NCBI RefSeq assembly: GCF_018070565.1
Contig: NZ_JAGPXL010000003.1
Span: 62,001-126,000, forward strand
DNA from: Streptomyces sp. B93
Lineage (GTDB): Bacteria; Actinomycetota; Actinomycetes; Streptomycetales; Streptomycetaceae
DNA length: 64,000 nucleotides
Direction: 5' to 3'
Positions 1 to 7,433 of this stretch are shown in pieces (within the stretch, counting starts at the first letter, position 1; every line of letters starts with the position of its first letter). The position numbers and the translations under genes are program-made. The notes under the pieces were generated by a model. The model did no database searches, was not told where the DNA came from, and saw only the letters and a list, made by a program, of their open reading frames with translations.

Positions 1-33
1 GGGCCGGATCTCGCAACGCTGGAGGTCGGTCAT
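1..33 (-). other. Possible 5' end of a gene cut by the left window edge
   Basis: On the minus strand an ATG at position 33 opens a frame reading M-T-D-L-Q-R-C-E-I-R-P that runs off the window. A weak GGAG lies about 12 bases upstream. Only 11 codons are visible, so the product cannot be named. The rest of the first 200 bases shows no convincing gene on either strand. Confidence 0.3.
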
Positions 34-200
34 TCGCACGGGGCACTCCGTTCGCCCGCCCTCGCGTGCCGGGACGGGGAGGGGTCGGCTAGGGCACAAC
101 CAGGCCAACGATCCGGATGATCGGGAGGAAACGCCCGAGGCGACGGGTGCCGCCGTACGGCCCCGGTCAGGGGCTACGGCCGCGGCGCCCGAACACCAAG

Positions 201-233
201 CCGGCCCCCCGTTCGCGTCGAACGGGGGGCCGG
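201..233 (-). terminator. Strong hairpin terminator after the 277-705 gene
   Basis: A perfect 15-bp inverted repeat (201-215 and 219-233, arm CCGGCCCCCCGTTCG) with a 3-base loop lies 44 bases past the stop codon of the minus-strand gene at 277-705. There is no T-run, as is usual for streptomycete terminators. Confidence 0.8.
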
Positions 234-276
234 CCGGACGTCGGCCGCCGATGGGGCGGCGGGGCCGTCTCTCACC

Positions 277-705
277 TCAGATCCGCCCACCGGTGAGACG
301 GGTGAGCGGGCCGTGCGTGCGGCGCCCCGCACGGCGGCCCGCGAGATAGGACGTGGCGCCCAGCGCCGACAGGCCCGCCCCCACACCGGCGGCGAGGACC
401 TTCCGGTGGGCGATCGCCGTCCATGTCGTCTTGGCGAGGGCCACGGCCTGTTCCGAGGTGGCGATGACGGCCTGGCGGCCGGCTTGGACACGTTCGGCCG
501 CGCCGTGCACGACCGCGGTGCCCGTGGCGGCCGTACGCTCGGCCGCGTTGGTGGCCGCTGACTTCGCGTCATCCGACTTCTCGGCCGCCTTGTCCGCCGC
601 CCGCGACGCGGGTGCGGTCGCCTTCGCCGTGGCCTGCCGGGCCTTGTCCGACGCGTTGCGCTTGGATGCGGAGTTCTGGTTCGTGCCGCTGTTCGATTGG
701 CTCAT
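277..705 (-). CDS. Alanine-rich small membrane-associated hypothetical protein
   Basis: A 142-residue protein I do not recognise as a named family. The first 65 residues are polar and rich in Ala, Ser, Lys and Asn. The middle (about 65-100) is a likely amphipathic helix. A short hydrophobic stretch (about 108-125, including LAAGVGAGLSALGA) could be one membrane segment, followed by a basic tail (RRAGRRTHG). The composition resembles actinobacterial low-complexity envelope or stress proteins. It is monocistronic: a strong hairpin follows, and the liv operon terminator lies upstream. The reading frame is supported by third-position GC and the clear downstream terminator. Confidence 0.65.
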   Translation of the reverse strand: MSQSNSGTNQNSASKRNASDKARQATAKATAPASRAADKAAEKSDDAKSAATNAAERTAATGTAVVHGAAERVQAGRQAVIATSEQAVALAKTTWTAIAHRKVLAAGVGAGLSALGATSYLAGRRAGRRTHGPLTRLTGGRI

Positions 706-755
706 GGACTTCGCGTTGCCGCTCGCGCCGACGGCAAACGCGCCCCGCGCCAGGA

Positions 756-790
756 CTGCCGCCCGGCCGGGAAACGATTCCGGGCGGCAG
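756..790 (-). terminator. Hairpin terminator of the liv operon
   Basis: A perfect 11-bp inverted repeat (756-766 and 780-790, arm CTGCCGCCCGG) with a 13-base loop sits about 60 bases after the stop codon of the substrate-binding protein gene, the last gene of the minus-strand operon. Confidence 0.7.
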
Positions 791-850
791 CCGGTTCGGG
801 AGGGGGTCCGGCCCGCGGTCGGCGGCGCGGGCCGGGGGTCCCCGGTGGTG

Positions 851-2134
851 TCAGGCGCCCTTGCCGCTCAGGTACTCCTGGACGCCGGGGGCCTCGTGGG
901 CGTCCTCGAGGTTGACGACGCCGCCCACGGCCTTGGCGTCGGGCTTGAGGACGTAGGTGGAGGAGCTGGCCGGGCTGTTGACGTCGGAGAAGTTCTGCGG
1001 GGTGCCGAGGCCGGTGTCGGCCTTGGTCTGGGCGCGGTGGGCCTTGACCACGTCCTCACGGGCGAGGCTGCCGCTCTCGCAGGCGTTCTCCAGGTCCGAG
1101 CCGATCAGCTTGGCCGCGTTGTACCCGGACAGCACGCCGGAGTCGACCGGGGACTTGGGGTACTTCTTCTCGTAGGCGGCGACCATCGCCTTGACGCCGG
1201 GCAGGTTGGAGCTGACGGCAGGGGCGGCGCTGACGATGGAGACCATGGCCTCCACGGCCTTCGCGGCGGGCGTCTGCATCAGCTGCGGGGCGTAGCCGGG
1301 GGCGCTGGAGACGATCGGCACCTGGAGGCCGCGGGAGGCGGCCACACCCGCGAGGGACGCGGTCTGGGCGGGGCCGGCGCTGATGAGGATGGCCTTGACG
1401 CCCGCCTTGCGGAGCGCGGAGACCTGGGCCGACAGGTCGGTGTCGGTGGCCTTGATCTTCTGGTCGACGATCTTCAGGCCCGCCTTCTCGGCCGCCCAGG
1501 TGGAGCCTTCCAGGGCGTTGCTGCCGTAGTCGCCCTCGAAGTAGACGTGGCCGACGGAGTCGCCCTTCTTCAGGCCCTTGGTCCGGGTGAGGAAGTCCAC
1601 GGCGGCGATCATGTCGACGTCGTAGGTGGTGCCGAGGACCTGCACGGACTGCTTGCCGAGGAGGGAGGCGGCCCACGCCTGCGGGAAGGTGAGCATGCTG
1701 TCGCGCTCGATGTCGTCGATGAGCGCGGCGACCACCGGGGAGCCGATGACCTGCGGCAGCGCCACGACGTCGGAGGAGATGTCGGCGTAGGCGGTGACCG
1801 CCTTCTGGACGTCGTAGCCGTGGTCCTCGACGACGATCTCGACCTTGCGGTCGCAGATGCCGCCCTTGGCGTTGACCTCGTCGGCCCACATCTGCTGGGC
1901 CTGCACGATGGACTTGCCGAGGGTGGCGTAGGGGCCGGTCAGGTCGGTGAGGGCGCCCAGCTTGATGGTGGTGTCGGTGACGCCGGGTCCGGCCTTCACG
2001 CCGTCCGAGCCGCTGGCGGCGTCGTCGCTGTCCGCCTTGGAGCTGCACGCGGTGCCCGCGAACAGCAGCGCCGACAGGGCCGAGGCGAGGAGGACTCTGG
2101 AGGTGGTGCGGTGCCTGCGGTACTTGACGTTCAC
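851..2134 (-). CDS. Branched-chain amino acid type ABC transporter, substrate-binding lipoprotein
   Basis: A 427-residue periplasmic-binding-protein type I (Peripla_BP_6/LivJ-like) lipoprotein that should capture a solute outside the membrane for the LivHMGF importer. A basic N-terminus and hydrophobic stretch lead to a lipobox-like GTAC with Cys30, followed by a Ser/Asp/Ala linker and the receptor fold (IKLGALTDLTGPYATLGKS; WADEVNAKGGI). The GTG start at 2134 has AAGGAG about 8 bases upstream and overlaps the livM stop as GTGA, indicating translational coupling. It is the last gene of the operon, whereas in many operons the receptor comes first. The exact ligand (amino acid, amide or urea-like) cannot be told from sequence alone. 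Confidence 0.9.
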   Translation of the reverse strand: MNVKYRRHRTTSRVLLASALSALLFAGTACSSKADSDDAASGSDGVKAGPGVTDTTIKLGALTDLTGPYATLGKSIVQAQQMWADEVNAKGGICDRKVEIVVEDHGYDVQKAVTAYADISSDVVALPQVIGSPVVAALIDDIERDSMLTFPQAWAASLLGKQSVQVLGTTYDVDMIAAVDFLTRTKGLKKGDSVGHVYFEGDYGSNALEGSTWAAEKAGLKIVDQKIKATDTDLSAQVSALRKAGVKAILISAGPAQTASLAGVAASRGLQVPIVSSAPGYAPQLMQTPAAKAVEAMVSIVSAAPAVSSNLPGVKAMVAAYEKKYPKSPVDSGVLSGYNAAKLIGSDLENACESGSLAREDVVKAHRAQTKADTGLGTPQNFSDVNSPASSSTYVLKPDAKAVGGVVNLEDAHEAPGVQEYLSGKGA

Positions 2135-3258
2135 GGCGTGTGCTCCTTGGGTCGTGCGGCTGAGGCGGGTGGAAGCGTGGCTGTGGTGCTGGTGGTGTCC
2201 GGATCGGGGGTACGGGGGCGCCCGCGCTTGAGGCGGGCGCGGACGCGCCGGGTGAGGCCGTGCAGGCCGTCGGGGGCGTAGAGCAGGACCACGACGATGG
2301 CGGCGCCGTAGAGGTAGCGGGCAGCCTCGGTGGGGCCGACGCCGCCCTCGGCGGTGCCGGGGGCGGTGACCAGCGGCAGGTGCTCGGCGTAGCGGGTCAT
2401 CAGCAGCGGCAGGGCGGTGACGAAGGCCGCTCCCGCCACGGCTCCGGCGACGGAGCCGAGCCCGCCGATGACGATCATGGCGAGGTAGTCGACGGAGAGG
2501 GCCAGCCCGAAGTAGTCGGGGACGATACGGCGGAAGCCGAGCGCCAGCAGGGCTCCGGCGAGGCCCGCGTACATGGAGGAGACGACGAACGCCGCCGAGC
2601 GGTAGCGGGCCACGTTGACGCCCATCACGGCCGCCGCGGTCTCGCTGTCGCGCAGGGCGACCAGGGCGCGGCCGGGCCGTCCGCGGAGCATGCCGCGGGC
2701 GGTGAGGCAGGTGACGGCGAAGAGGAGCAGCCCGAGGTACCACAGGCGTTCCTCGGTGCCGAACGGCACGCCCAGCACGGTCAGGTCGGTGTCGTCGCCG
2801 AAGCTGAACCCGCCGACGGTGAGCGGGGCGACGGAGCGGCCGTTGAAGCCGCCGGTGACGGAGTCCGCGGTGAGCAGGACGTGGTGGCCGAGGAAGACCA
2901 GCGCGAGGGTGGCGACGCCGAGGTAGATGCCGCGGACGCGGCCCGCGACGGGGCTGAAGAGACCGCCCGCGACCCCGGCGAGCAGCACCGCCAGCACCAG
3001 GGCGAGCAGCGGCGGCAGTCCGGGGCCCGGCTCCCCCGCCAGCCAGGCGTACCCGTAGGCGCCGACGGCGAGGAAGAAGGCGTGGCCGAGGGAGAGCTGG
3101 CCCGCGGTGCCGGAGAGCAGGCTGAGGCCGACGGCGCCGATGGCGGCGGCCATGGCGAACAGGCCGATCCGCAGCCAGAAGGCGTCCAGGTAGAACGGCA
3201 GGGCGCACATCAGCACCACGGGCAGGCCCCAGCGGGCCCACTTGGCGAGGTCAGACAC
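2131..3258 (-). CDS. livM: Branched-chain amino acid type ABC transporter permease, LivM family
   Basis: A 375-residue integral membrane permease. It has multiple hydrophobic segments and the LivM signature region containing ARYRSAAFVVSSMYAGLAGA and the loop SVDYLAMIVIGGLGSVAGAV, which contacts the ATPases. The last 45 residues are a polar, Arg/Pro/Thr-rich cytoplasmic tail. The GTG start overlaps the end of livH by 8 bases, and the stop overlaps the receptor gene start. It should form the heterodimeric membrane channel with LivH. Confidence 0.92.
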   Translation of the reverse strand: MSDLAKWARWGLPVVLMCALPFYLDAFWLRIGLFAMAAAIGAVGLSLLSGTAGQLSLGHAFFLAVGAYGYAWLAGEPGPGLPPLLALVLAVLLAGVAGGLFSPVAGRVRGIYLGVATLALVFLGHHVLLTADSVTGGFNGRSVAPLTVGGFSFGDDTDLTVLGVPFGTEERLWYLGLLLFAVTCLTARGMLRGRPGRALVALRDSETAAAVMGVNVARYRSAAFVVSSMYAGLAGALLALGFRRIVPDYFGLALSVDYLAMIVIGGLGSVAGAVAGAAFVTALPLLMTRYAEHLPLVTAPGTAEGGVGPTEAARYLYGAAIVVVLLYAPDGLHGLTRRVRARLKRGRPRTPDPDTTSTTATLPPASAARPKEHTP

Positions 3259-4150
3259 GTGCCGCTCCCTTCGCGCCGAACAGCCCGGTGGGCCGGACGA
3301 GGAGGACCAGCACCATCACGGCGTACGGGGCGACGTCGCCGAACCCCTCGCCGAGGACGTGCAGTTCGGACTGGTACCCGGCGACGAGCGCCTCGGTCAG
3401 ACCGATCAGCAGGCTGCCCGCGAGGGCGCCGGGCGGGGAGGCGAGTCCGCCGAGGATCGCGGCGGGGAACGCCTTGAGGGCGATCTGGCCGGTGGTGCGT
3501 TCCAGGCCGGGCGCCGGGAAGGCCACCAGGAACACGGCGGCGAGCGCGGCGAGGCCGCCCGCGAGGCACCAGGCGAGGGTGCGCACCCGGGTCAGCCGTA
3601 CGCCCATCAGCGCGGCCGCCTCCACGTCCTCGGCCGCCGCGCGCAGCGACAGGCCCCAGCTGCTGTACCGGAAGAGGGCGAAGACACCGGCGATGACGAC
3701 GGCCGAGACGACGATCGCGGCGATCCGGCTGTCGGCCACCGTGAACGACCCGACGCTGGTGACGGAGTCGCCCCAGGGGTCGCCGGTGCTCAGCAGGTCG
3801 CCGCCGATGCGCCGGGCCAGGTCGGTGACGAGGACGATGTCGATGCCGATGGTGACGATGGTCTGGACGTGCGCGGCGTGCGCGTCCTGTCCGCCGGTGC
3901 GCTGGAGCACGAACCGGTCGAGGAGTCCGGCGACGGTCGCGGTGGCCAGGATCGCCAGGGCGAGCGCCCCGGCGAAACCGAGGTCGTCGTGGAGTACGGC
4001 GGTGAGGTAGCCGCCGAGCAGCAGGAGTGAGCCGTGGGCGAAGTTGAGCACGCCCGACGCCTTGAAGATGATGACGAAGCCGAGGGCGACCAGGGCATAG
4101 ACCGAGCCGAGGGCGAGGCCGTTGAGGATGTTGTCGACGAAGGTGGTCAT
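3251..4150 (-). CDS. livH: Branched-chain amino acid type ABC transporter permease, LivH family
   Basis: A 299-residue membrane protein beginning MTTFVDNILNGLALGSVYAL, the standard LivH N-terminus, with about eight hydrophobic segments and the coupling loop PAAILGGLASPPGALAGSLL. It is the partner of LivM in the transmembrane channel. The ATG overlaps the livG stop as ATGA and is preceded by GGGGAGG. The length is typical for the family (about 290-300 residues). Confidence 0.93.
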   Translation of the reverse strand: MTTFVDNILNGLALGSVYALVALGFVIIFKASGVLNFAHGSLLLLGGYLTAVLHDDLGFAGALALAILATATVAGLLDRFVLQRTGGQDAHAAHVQTIVTIGIDIVLVTDLARRIGGDLLSTGDPWGDSVTSVGSFTVADSRIAAIVVSAVVIAGVFALFRYSSWGLSLRAAAEDVEAAALMGVRLTRVRTLAWCLAGGLAALAAVFLVAFPAPGLERTTGQIALKAFPAAILGGLASPPGALAGSLLIGLTEALVAGYQSELHVLGEGFGDVAPYAVMVLVLLVRPTGLFGAKGAARV

Positions 4151-4956
4151 GCCGCGTCCTCCCCGGTGGCGTCCGCCTCGGTGCCGAGGTAGGCGCGCAG
4201 CACCTCGGGGTCGCGCTGGACCTCTTCGGGGGTGCCGTGGGCGATGGCCTTGCCGAAGTCCAGGACGGTGACCTCGTCGGCGAGGCGCATGACCAGGCCC
4301 ATGTCGTGTTCGACGAGCAGCACGGAGAGACCGAGTTCCTCTCGTACGGTGCGGATGACCTCGGCGGTGCGGACGCGTTCGGCGGCGTTCATGCCGGCGA
4401 CCGGTTCGTCGAGGAGCAGCACACGTGGTTCCAGGCAGAGGGCGCGGGCGAACTCGACGCGTTTGCGGTCGCCGTAGGAGAGCGCGGCGACGGGGGCGTC
4501 GAAGTGTTCGGCCAGGCCGGTGAGTTCGGCGAGTTCACGGGCGCGGGCGAGGTGCTCGCGCTGTTCGCGCCGGGCGGCGGGCAGGCGCAGGGCGCTGGCG
4601 GTGAAGCCCGCGTGGGACAGGGCGTGGCGGCCGAGCATGAGGTTGTCGGCGACGGTGCCCTGGGTGGTGACGATGTTCTGGAAGGTGCGGGCGACACCGA
4701 GGCCGGCGATCCTGTGCGGGGCGAGCCGGGTCAGTTCGGTGTCGCCGAGGTGGACGGTGCCGGCGGCGGGCCGGTACAGCCCCGACAGGACGTTGAAGCA
4801 GGTGGACTTGCCCGCCCCGTTGGGTCCGATCACGGCGTGCACGGAGCCGGGGGCGACGGTGAAGGAGACGTCGTCGAGGGCGGTCAGACCGGCGAACCGG
4901 ACGGTGACGTCGCGGACGTGGAGCGGCGGCGGTGGTGCGGTGGTGCGGGTGGTCAC
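4147..4956 (-). CDS. livG: Branched-chain amino acid type ABC transporter ATPase, LivG family
   Basis: A 269-residue ATP-hydrolysing subunit. It has Walker A GPNGAGKST near residue 45, the LivG-type long insertion after the Q-loop (GLGVARTFQNIVTTQGTVAD), the ABC signature variant LSYGDRKRVEFARAL, Walker B VLLLDEPVAGM, and the H-loop VEHDMGLVM. The GTG start at 4956 was chosen because it overlaps the livF stop (GTGA) and gives a family-length protein. Longer in-frame extensions reach back into livF and are not credible. Confidence 0.93.
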   Translation of the reverse strand: MTTRTTAPPPPLHVRDVTVRFAGLTALDDVSFTVAPGSVHAVIGPNGAGKSTCFNVLSGLYRPAAGTVHLGDTELTRLAPHRIAGLGVARTFQNIVTTQGTVADNLMLGRHALSHAGFTASALRLPAARREQREHLARARELAELTGLAEHFDAPVAALSYGDRKRVEFARALCLEPRVLLLDEPVAGMNAAERVRTAEVIRTVREELGLSVLLVEHDMGLVMRLADEVTVLDFGKAIAHGTPEEVQRDPEVLRAYLGTEADATGEDAA

Positions 4957-5738
4957 GCGGCCCCCTGACCTTCGGTGGCGGTCTCGCCCAGGTAGAGGCG
5001 GCGCACCGCGTCGGTGCGGGCGAGTTCGTCGGCGGGTCCGGACAGTCCGACCTCGCCGACCTCCAGGACGTAGGCGTGGTCGGCGAGCGACAGCGCCATT
5101 CCGGCGTTCTGTTCGACGAGCAGTACGGCGGTGCCCTGGGCGTTGATCTCGCGGATGACCTCGGCGATCCGGTCGACCATGCGCGGGGCGAGGCCGAGGG
5201 AGGGCTCGTCGAGCAGCAGCAGCCGGGGCGCGGCCATCAGGGCGCGGCCGATGGCGAGCATCTGCTGTTCGCCGCCGGAGAGCAGACCGGCGGCCTGGCG
5301 GGTGCGTTCGGCGAGCCGGGGGAAGAGCGTGAAGACCCGGTCGCGGGCCTCCTTGACCTGGGCGGGGGCGCGGCGGCCGAGGCCGAGGCCGCCCGCGCGC
5401 AGGTTCTCCTCGACGCTGAGCCCGGCGAACACCCGTCTGCCCTCGGGGACCTGGACCACTCCGGCGCGGACGGCGGCGACGGGGTCCTGGCCGTCGAGGA
5501 CGGTGTCGCCGTAGCGGACCCGGCCGGCCGTGACGGCTCCACGATGCAGGCGCAGTGTGCCCGAGACCGCGCGCAGCAGGGTCGTCTTCCCGGCCCCGTT
5601 GGCGCCGAGCAGGGCGACGACACCGCCGGGTGGCACGGTCAGGGACACGGAACGGAGTGCGGACAGCGCGCGGCCGTACGCCACGTCGAGGCTCTCGACG
5701 TGCAGCGCGGCCTCGCTGTCCGGTGGTGCTTCGGGCAT
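4953..5738 (-). CDS. livF: Branched-chain amino acid type ABC transporter ATPase, LivF family
   Basis: A 261-residue ATPase and first gene of the operon. Walker A is GANGAGKTT. The motif VVQVPEGRRVFAGLSVEENL is the LivF hallmark. The signature is LSGGEQQMLAIGRALM and Walker B LLLDEPSLGLAP. The ATG at 5738 has GAGGAG about 6 bases upstream; a GTG lies one codon before it. In-frame codons further upstream (to 5792) lack a ribosome site. The five genes overlap by 4-8 bases throughout, so one transcript is likely. Confidence 0.93.
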   Translation of the reverse strand: MPEAPPDSEAALHVESLDVAYGRALSALRSVSLTVPPGGVVALLGANGAGKTTLLRAVSGTLRLHRGAVTAGRVRYGDTVLDGQDPVAAVRAGVVQVPEGRRVFAGLSVEENLRAGGLGLGRRAPAQVKEARDRVFTLFPRLAERTRQAAGLLSGGEQQMLAIGRALMAAPRLLLLDEPSLGLAPRMVDRIAEVIREINAQGTAVLLVEQNAGMALSLADHAYVLEVGEVGLSGPADELARTDAVRRLYLGETATEGQGAA

Positions 5739-5851
5739 CACGGCTCCTCGGGTCCGTGCCGGGGCACGGCGCATCGTGGGAAGGGGATGCACACGACAGC
5801 ACGCGTGCCGGACACGGCAACAGGCCCCGGCGCCCGGACGCTGCGCCTTCC

Positions 5852-5873
5852 CAACCCGGCTGCGGCCGGGTTG
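5852..5873. promoter_or_regulatory. Inverted repeat upstream of livF
   Basis: CAACCCGGC-TGCG-GCCGGGTTG, a perfect 9-bp inverted repeat, lies 114 bases upstream of livF and 143 bases downstream of the PucR-like gene. It could be the terminator of that gene or an operator for the liv operon. No T-run follows it. Confidence 0.45.
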
Positions 5874-6015
5874 TGCGGGTGCCCAGGGGCCCTGATCATG
5901 CCGGTGGCCTGCGTGACCTTCCCGTTATGGCCCGTGGATCTCCTGCCGGTCCCTTGCCGAGGGCCGGCGCGAGTTCCTCAGGTGTGCGTACCGGCCCGCG
6001 GTGGCGGGTCCCGGC

Positions 6016-7290
6016 TCACGGCCGCAGCAGGCGCCTCGCCGTCAGGGCCAGGGTGATCTCGGCGAGGTCGGACGGGCGGGCCAGGGAGCGGGTGGTGAGT
6101 TGTTCGAAGCGGCGGAGGCGGTTGAGGACCGTGTTGCGGTGGCAGTAGAGGCGGCGGGCGGCGCGCTGGGCGGAGCCGTCGCAGGCGAGCCAGGCGGCGA
6201 GGGTGTCCAGGAGGACCTCGCGGTCGGCGGGGTCCATCCGGGCGAGCGGGCCGAGGACCCGGTCGCTGAGGGCGGCGCCGAGTTCGGGTGAGGTGACGAT
6301 GAGGGCGGCGGGCAGATGGTCGGCGAGCCGGACCGCGCCGCCCTCCGGTGGGCAGATGGTGAGCGCGGTGTCGGCGAGCCCGCGGGCCTCCCCCACCGCG
6401 GCCAGGCCCTCGACGACGCCGCCGATGCCGATGCGGACACCCGCGGTCGGCCCGGTGGGCTCGAGGACCGGCTCGGGCAGGTCGCCGTCGCCGACGAGGA
6501 CGATGCCGTAGTCCGCTTCGGCGCCGGAGTGCCAGTGGGCGGGCAGGCCGGGCGGTACGGCGAGGGCGCGGGCGTCGGCGCACTGGGCGGGGTGGCCGCC
6601 CGCGATGGCGACGACGACGTACCGGCCGCTCTCGGGCAGGTCGAGGACCTCGGCGGCCTCGGGCAGGTCGGCGATGCGGCTGGTGCCGTCGAGGAGGGCG
6701 GCGGCCAGCACCCGTACCCGGTTCTCGCGGCGCCAGGCCAGCTGCCGTTCCACCTGCCGGTAGGCGTCGGCGACGAGGGTGCAGTGCTCGTCGACGAAGT
6801 TCCACACGTCGGAGGCGACGTGCACCAGGAGGCGGATGTCCTCCGGCGCGGTCCGTGAGGTCTCCTCGACCAGGCCCTGCCAGACCAGTGAGCCGCCCAG
6901 CCGGAAGGCGTGCAGCAGCGCGTCGAGGGGGATGCCCTGTTCGGCGCGGCGGGCGCCGATCTTCCAGGTGCAGCGGCGGGCGCCGTCGCGGGCGCCGCGC
7001 GGGTCGAGGAGGGAGGCGACGCTGTGCCGCAGCGAGCGGTGCACCTCCTGCCAGGTGGCGACGGGTTCGGTCTCCATGGCGGACCGGTAGGACGGCTCCT
7101 CCTCCTGGAGCACGGCCACCAGCCGGTCGGTGAGGTCGGGCAGGTCGTTCTGCAACACGCGGGCGGCGCGGTGCAGGACGTGGATGGCGTCGGCGTCGAT
7201 CAGCGACCGGACGGGACGTCCGGCGCGTGGTGGTGGGACGGCGGTGGGTCGAAGGCGGGTCGCCGTTCGTGGCCGTAGTGCTTGCTGCAT
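6016..7290 (-). CDS. PucR/CdaR-family transcriptional regulator
   Basis: A 424-residue regulator with the PucR_2 (HTH_30) DNA-binding domain at its extreme C-terminus (about residues 365-415: LACDGSAQRAARRLYCHRNT and VLNRLRRFEQL). The N-terminal half resembles the RsbRD-like helical region found in these proteins (WQEVHRSLRHSVASLLD; WNFVDEHCTLVADAYRQVE), and the middle a CdaR GGDEF-like sensor. The ATG at 7290 has GGGGGAGG about 7 bases upstream. Lying just upstream of the liv operon in the same direction, it may control it, a common arrangement for this family, but that is inference. Confidence 0.85.
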   Translation of the reverse strand: MQQALRPRTATRLRPTAVPPPRAGRPVRSLIDADAIHVLHRAARVLQNDLPDLTDRLVAVLQEEEPSYRSAMETEPVATWQEVHRSLRHSVASLLDPRGARDGARRCTWKIGARRAEQGIPLDALLHAFRLGGSLVWQGLVEETSRTAPEDIRLLVHVASDVWNFVDEHCTLVADAYRQVERQLAWRRENRVRVLAAALLDGTSRIADLPEAAEVLDLPESGRYVVVAIAGGHPAQCADARALAVPPGLPAHWHSGAEADYGIVLVGDGDLPEPVLEPTGPTAGVRIGIGGVVEGLAAVGEARGLADTALTICPPEGGAVRLADHLPAALIVTSPELGAALSDRVLGPLARMDPADREVLLDTLAAWLACDGSAQRAARRLYCHRNTVLNRLRRFEQLTTRSLARPSDLAEITLALTARRLLRP

Positions 7291-7341
7291 CGCGGTCCTC
7301 CCCCAGGGTCGGTTGCCCGGCGGTGCGGTCGCCGCGGGCCT

Positions 7342-7360
7342 CCGACCGGTTCCCGGTCGG
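7342..7360 (-). terminator. Small hairpin between LuxR-type and PucR-type regulator genes
   Basis: A perfect 8-bp inverted repeat, CCGACCGG-TTC-CCGGTCGG, 74 bases past the LuxR-type gene stop and 52 bases upstream of the PucR-like start. It is probably a terminator; an autoregulatory operator is the alternative. Confidence 0.45.
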
Positions 7361-7433
7361 CCGGGGTGCCCGTTGCGGTGGCCGGCATCTGACTCTTGCT
7401 GCCCCGAAGGATGGCATACCGTCCGGTCGGTCC

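Noticed and set aside
353..2281. Long plus-strand open frame opposite the substrate-binding protein gene
   Set aside because: It is an antisense shadow caused by high GC. Its translation is Gly/Val/Asp-rich with no domain, and the opposite strand encodes an intact lipoprotein.
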